Positions 5,220 through 5,838 of a stretch of DNA of 5,838 nt are shown here, one piece after another. The notes below the pieces were generated by a model. The model saw nothing but the letters and a program-made list of their open reading frames with translations, made no database searches and had not been told where the DNA came from. Positions within the stretch are counted from its first letter, which is position 1. Each line of letters begins with the position of its first letter. Origin of the DNA: JBCCFW01 sp039029535 (lineage in GTDB: Bacteria > Acidobacteriota > JBCCFW01); the NCBI GenBank assembly GCA_039029535.1, contig JBCCFW010000276.1, positions 1-5,838 on the forward strand. The letters are read 5' to 3'. The position numbers and the translations under genes are program-made.

Positions 5220-5782
5220 TGACCCGCTCCGAACCGACAGCTCATCCGGACGAAGCGGCCCTGGAGGCCCATCGCACCGGGGAGGGCTCAGCCGACGTCG
5301 CGCGTCACCTGGAGGGATGTGCGGCCTGCCTCCAGCGTCTCGAGCTGCTCGAGACGCTGGAGGCCGAGCTCGGACACGGGGCCCCGCTCGTCTCCATTCC
5401 CACCGAACGAGACGAAGCGCTCCGCTCGCTCCTCACTCAGGGAGCGGCAGACCTCCGACGACGACGTCGGGGTCGCGTGCTCACGAGCTGGGTGCTCCCG
5501 GCCGCCGCCTGCCTGCTGGTCGGCGTCGGCCTGGTCTCCCTCCGCGAGCGTCGCCAGCACGAAACGGCTAGCGAGGCGCCCGCGATGATGGCGAGCACGA
5601 CGCTCGACCGCCGGGACCTCACCGGTGACGGCTCCGTCGACGTGCTCGACGCCTTCGCTCTGGCGCGCTGGGTGGAGTCCGGCCGTCGTCTCGATCCCGC
5701 GTGGGACTTCACCGGCGACCAGGTCGTCGACCGCCGTGACGCCGACGCGCTCGTGCGTGACGTCGTGCGGCTCTCGTCGTGA
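5219..5782 (+). CDS. membrane-anchored zinc-finger anti-sigma-like factor with dockerin-like C-terminal repeats
   Basis: A 187-aa single-pass protein predicted to bind and inhibit the upstream ECF sigma factor. The N-terminal cytosolic part holds a ZAS-type zinc motif, H30-x3-C34-x2-C37, with upstream His 9 or 18 as a possible fourth ligand. A basic stretch RRRRR (80-84) precedes one membrane helix (about 87-108, cytosol-in by the positive-inside rule). Outside lie two dockerin type I-like repeats: D133-x-T-G-D137-G-x-V-D141-x-x-D144 with following helix DAFALARWV, and D163-x-T-G-D167-x-x-V-D171-x-x-D174. Both keep the Asp ladder for calcium binding, though the second lacks the usual Gly after D167. 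ATG 5219 is preferred to GTG 5216: GGAG at 5207-5210 is 8 bases before ATG, and the ATG overlaps the -1-frame sigma stop. The zinc motif and helix fit the family; calcium or cohesin binding by the tail is inference. Confidence 0.85.
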   Translation: MTRSEPTAHPDEAALEAHRTGEGSADVARHLEGCAACLQRLELLETLEAELGHGAPLVSIPTERDEALRSLLTQGAADLRRRRRGRVLTSWVLPAAACLLVGVGLVSLRERRQHETASEAPAMMASTTLDRRDLTGDGSVDVLDAFALARWVESGRRLDPAWDFTGDQVVDRRDADALVRDVVRLSS

Positions 5783-5786
5783 CAGT

Positions 5787-5792
5787 AGGAGG
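5787..5792 (+). promoter_or_regulatory. ribosome binding site of the last gene
   Basis: A full AGGAGG, 4 bases after the anti-sigma stop and 9 bases before GTG 5802. It supports a third gene in the sigma operon. Confidence 0.7.
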
Positions 5793-5801
5793 ACTCAACA
5801 C

Positions 5802-5838
5802 GTGATTCGACTCTTCTCTCTCGTGCTTCTCGGTCTCG
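5802..5838 (+). CDS. start of a secreted or lipid-anchored protein, cut by the window edge
   Basis: GTG 5802 opens a frame whose 12 visible codons read MIRLFSLVLLGL: a positive residue then a hydrophobic core, the beginning of a signal peptide. The rest lies outside the window. It is 19 bases after the anti-sigma gene with its own strong ribosome binding site, so it belongs to the same operon and may encode an exported partner, possibly a ligand of the dockerin-like tail. Nothing more can be said about its function. Confidence 0.65.
   Translation, partial: MIRLFSLVLLGL

Overview
The window is a GC-rich bacterial segment (strong G/C bias at third codon positions, GTG/TTG starts alongside ATG). 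It looks like a Gram-negative, possibly Myxococcota- or Planctomycetota-like organism. The clues are a short lipoprotein with duplicated Cys-rich repeats ending in CC, and an anti-sigma-like protein ending in dockerin-type D-x-[NT]-x-D repeats. This lineage call is inference; no rRNA or other marker gene is present. No tRNA, rRNA, CRISPR array or insertion sequence was seen.

Layout. Minus strand, 1182 down to 43: a methionine sulfoxide reductase A gene followed by a small Cys-rich lipoprotein gene. Plus strand, 1254-3050: a complete half-size ABC exporter, divergent from msrA across 71 bases. Minus strand, 4539-3052: a large unrecognised membrane protein with PH-like and RDD-like segments, convergent with the exporter with one base between stops. 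Plus strand, 4636 to the end: an ECF sigma factor, a membrane-anchored zinc-finger anti-sigma-like protein with an extracytoplasmic dockerin-like tail, and the first codons of a secreted protein.

Two recoding signals are the main discoveries. (1) The msrA gene is longer than a conventional ORF call would give. Read through one in-frame TGA at 1083-1081, it regains the catalytic G-C-F-W-G motif with TGA exactly at the catalytic Cys. It also gains a Shine-Dalgarno (AGGAGG) and start codon (TTG at 1182), and a perfect hairpin with a G-G-U loop lies at bacterial-SECIS distance downstream. It is very probably a selenoprotein MsrA. (2) The sigma factor ends in a run of eight A containing a zero-frame A_AAA_AAA heptamer. 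The -1 frame after it stays open with 17 of 19 codons ending in G or C, and it stops in a TGATG overlap with the start of the anti-sigma gene. The sigma factor is therefore probably meant to be 194 aa rather than 178 aa, made by frameshifting or transcriptional slippage, unless the homopolymer length is a sequencing error or a recent mutation.

How the parts work together. MsrA repairs oxidised methionine. The sigma/anti-sigma pair forms a transmembrane switch whose outer sensor would be the dockerin-like module, and the following secreted protein may be its partner or regulon member. The exporter and the large membrane protein have no assignable substrate or link to these systems.
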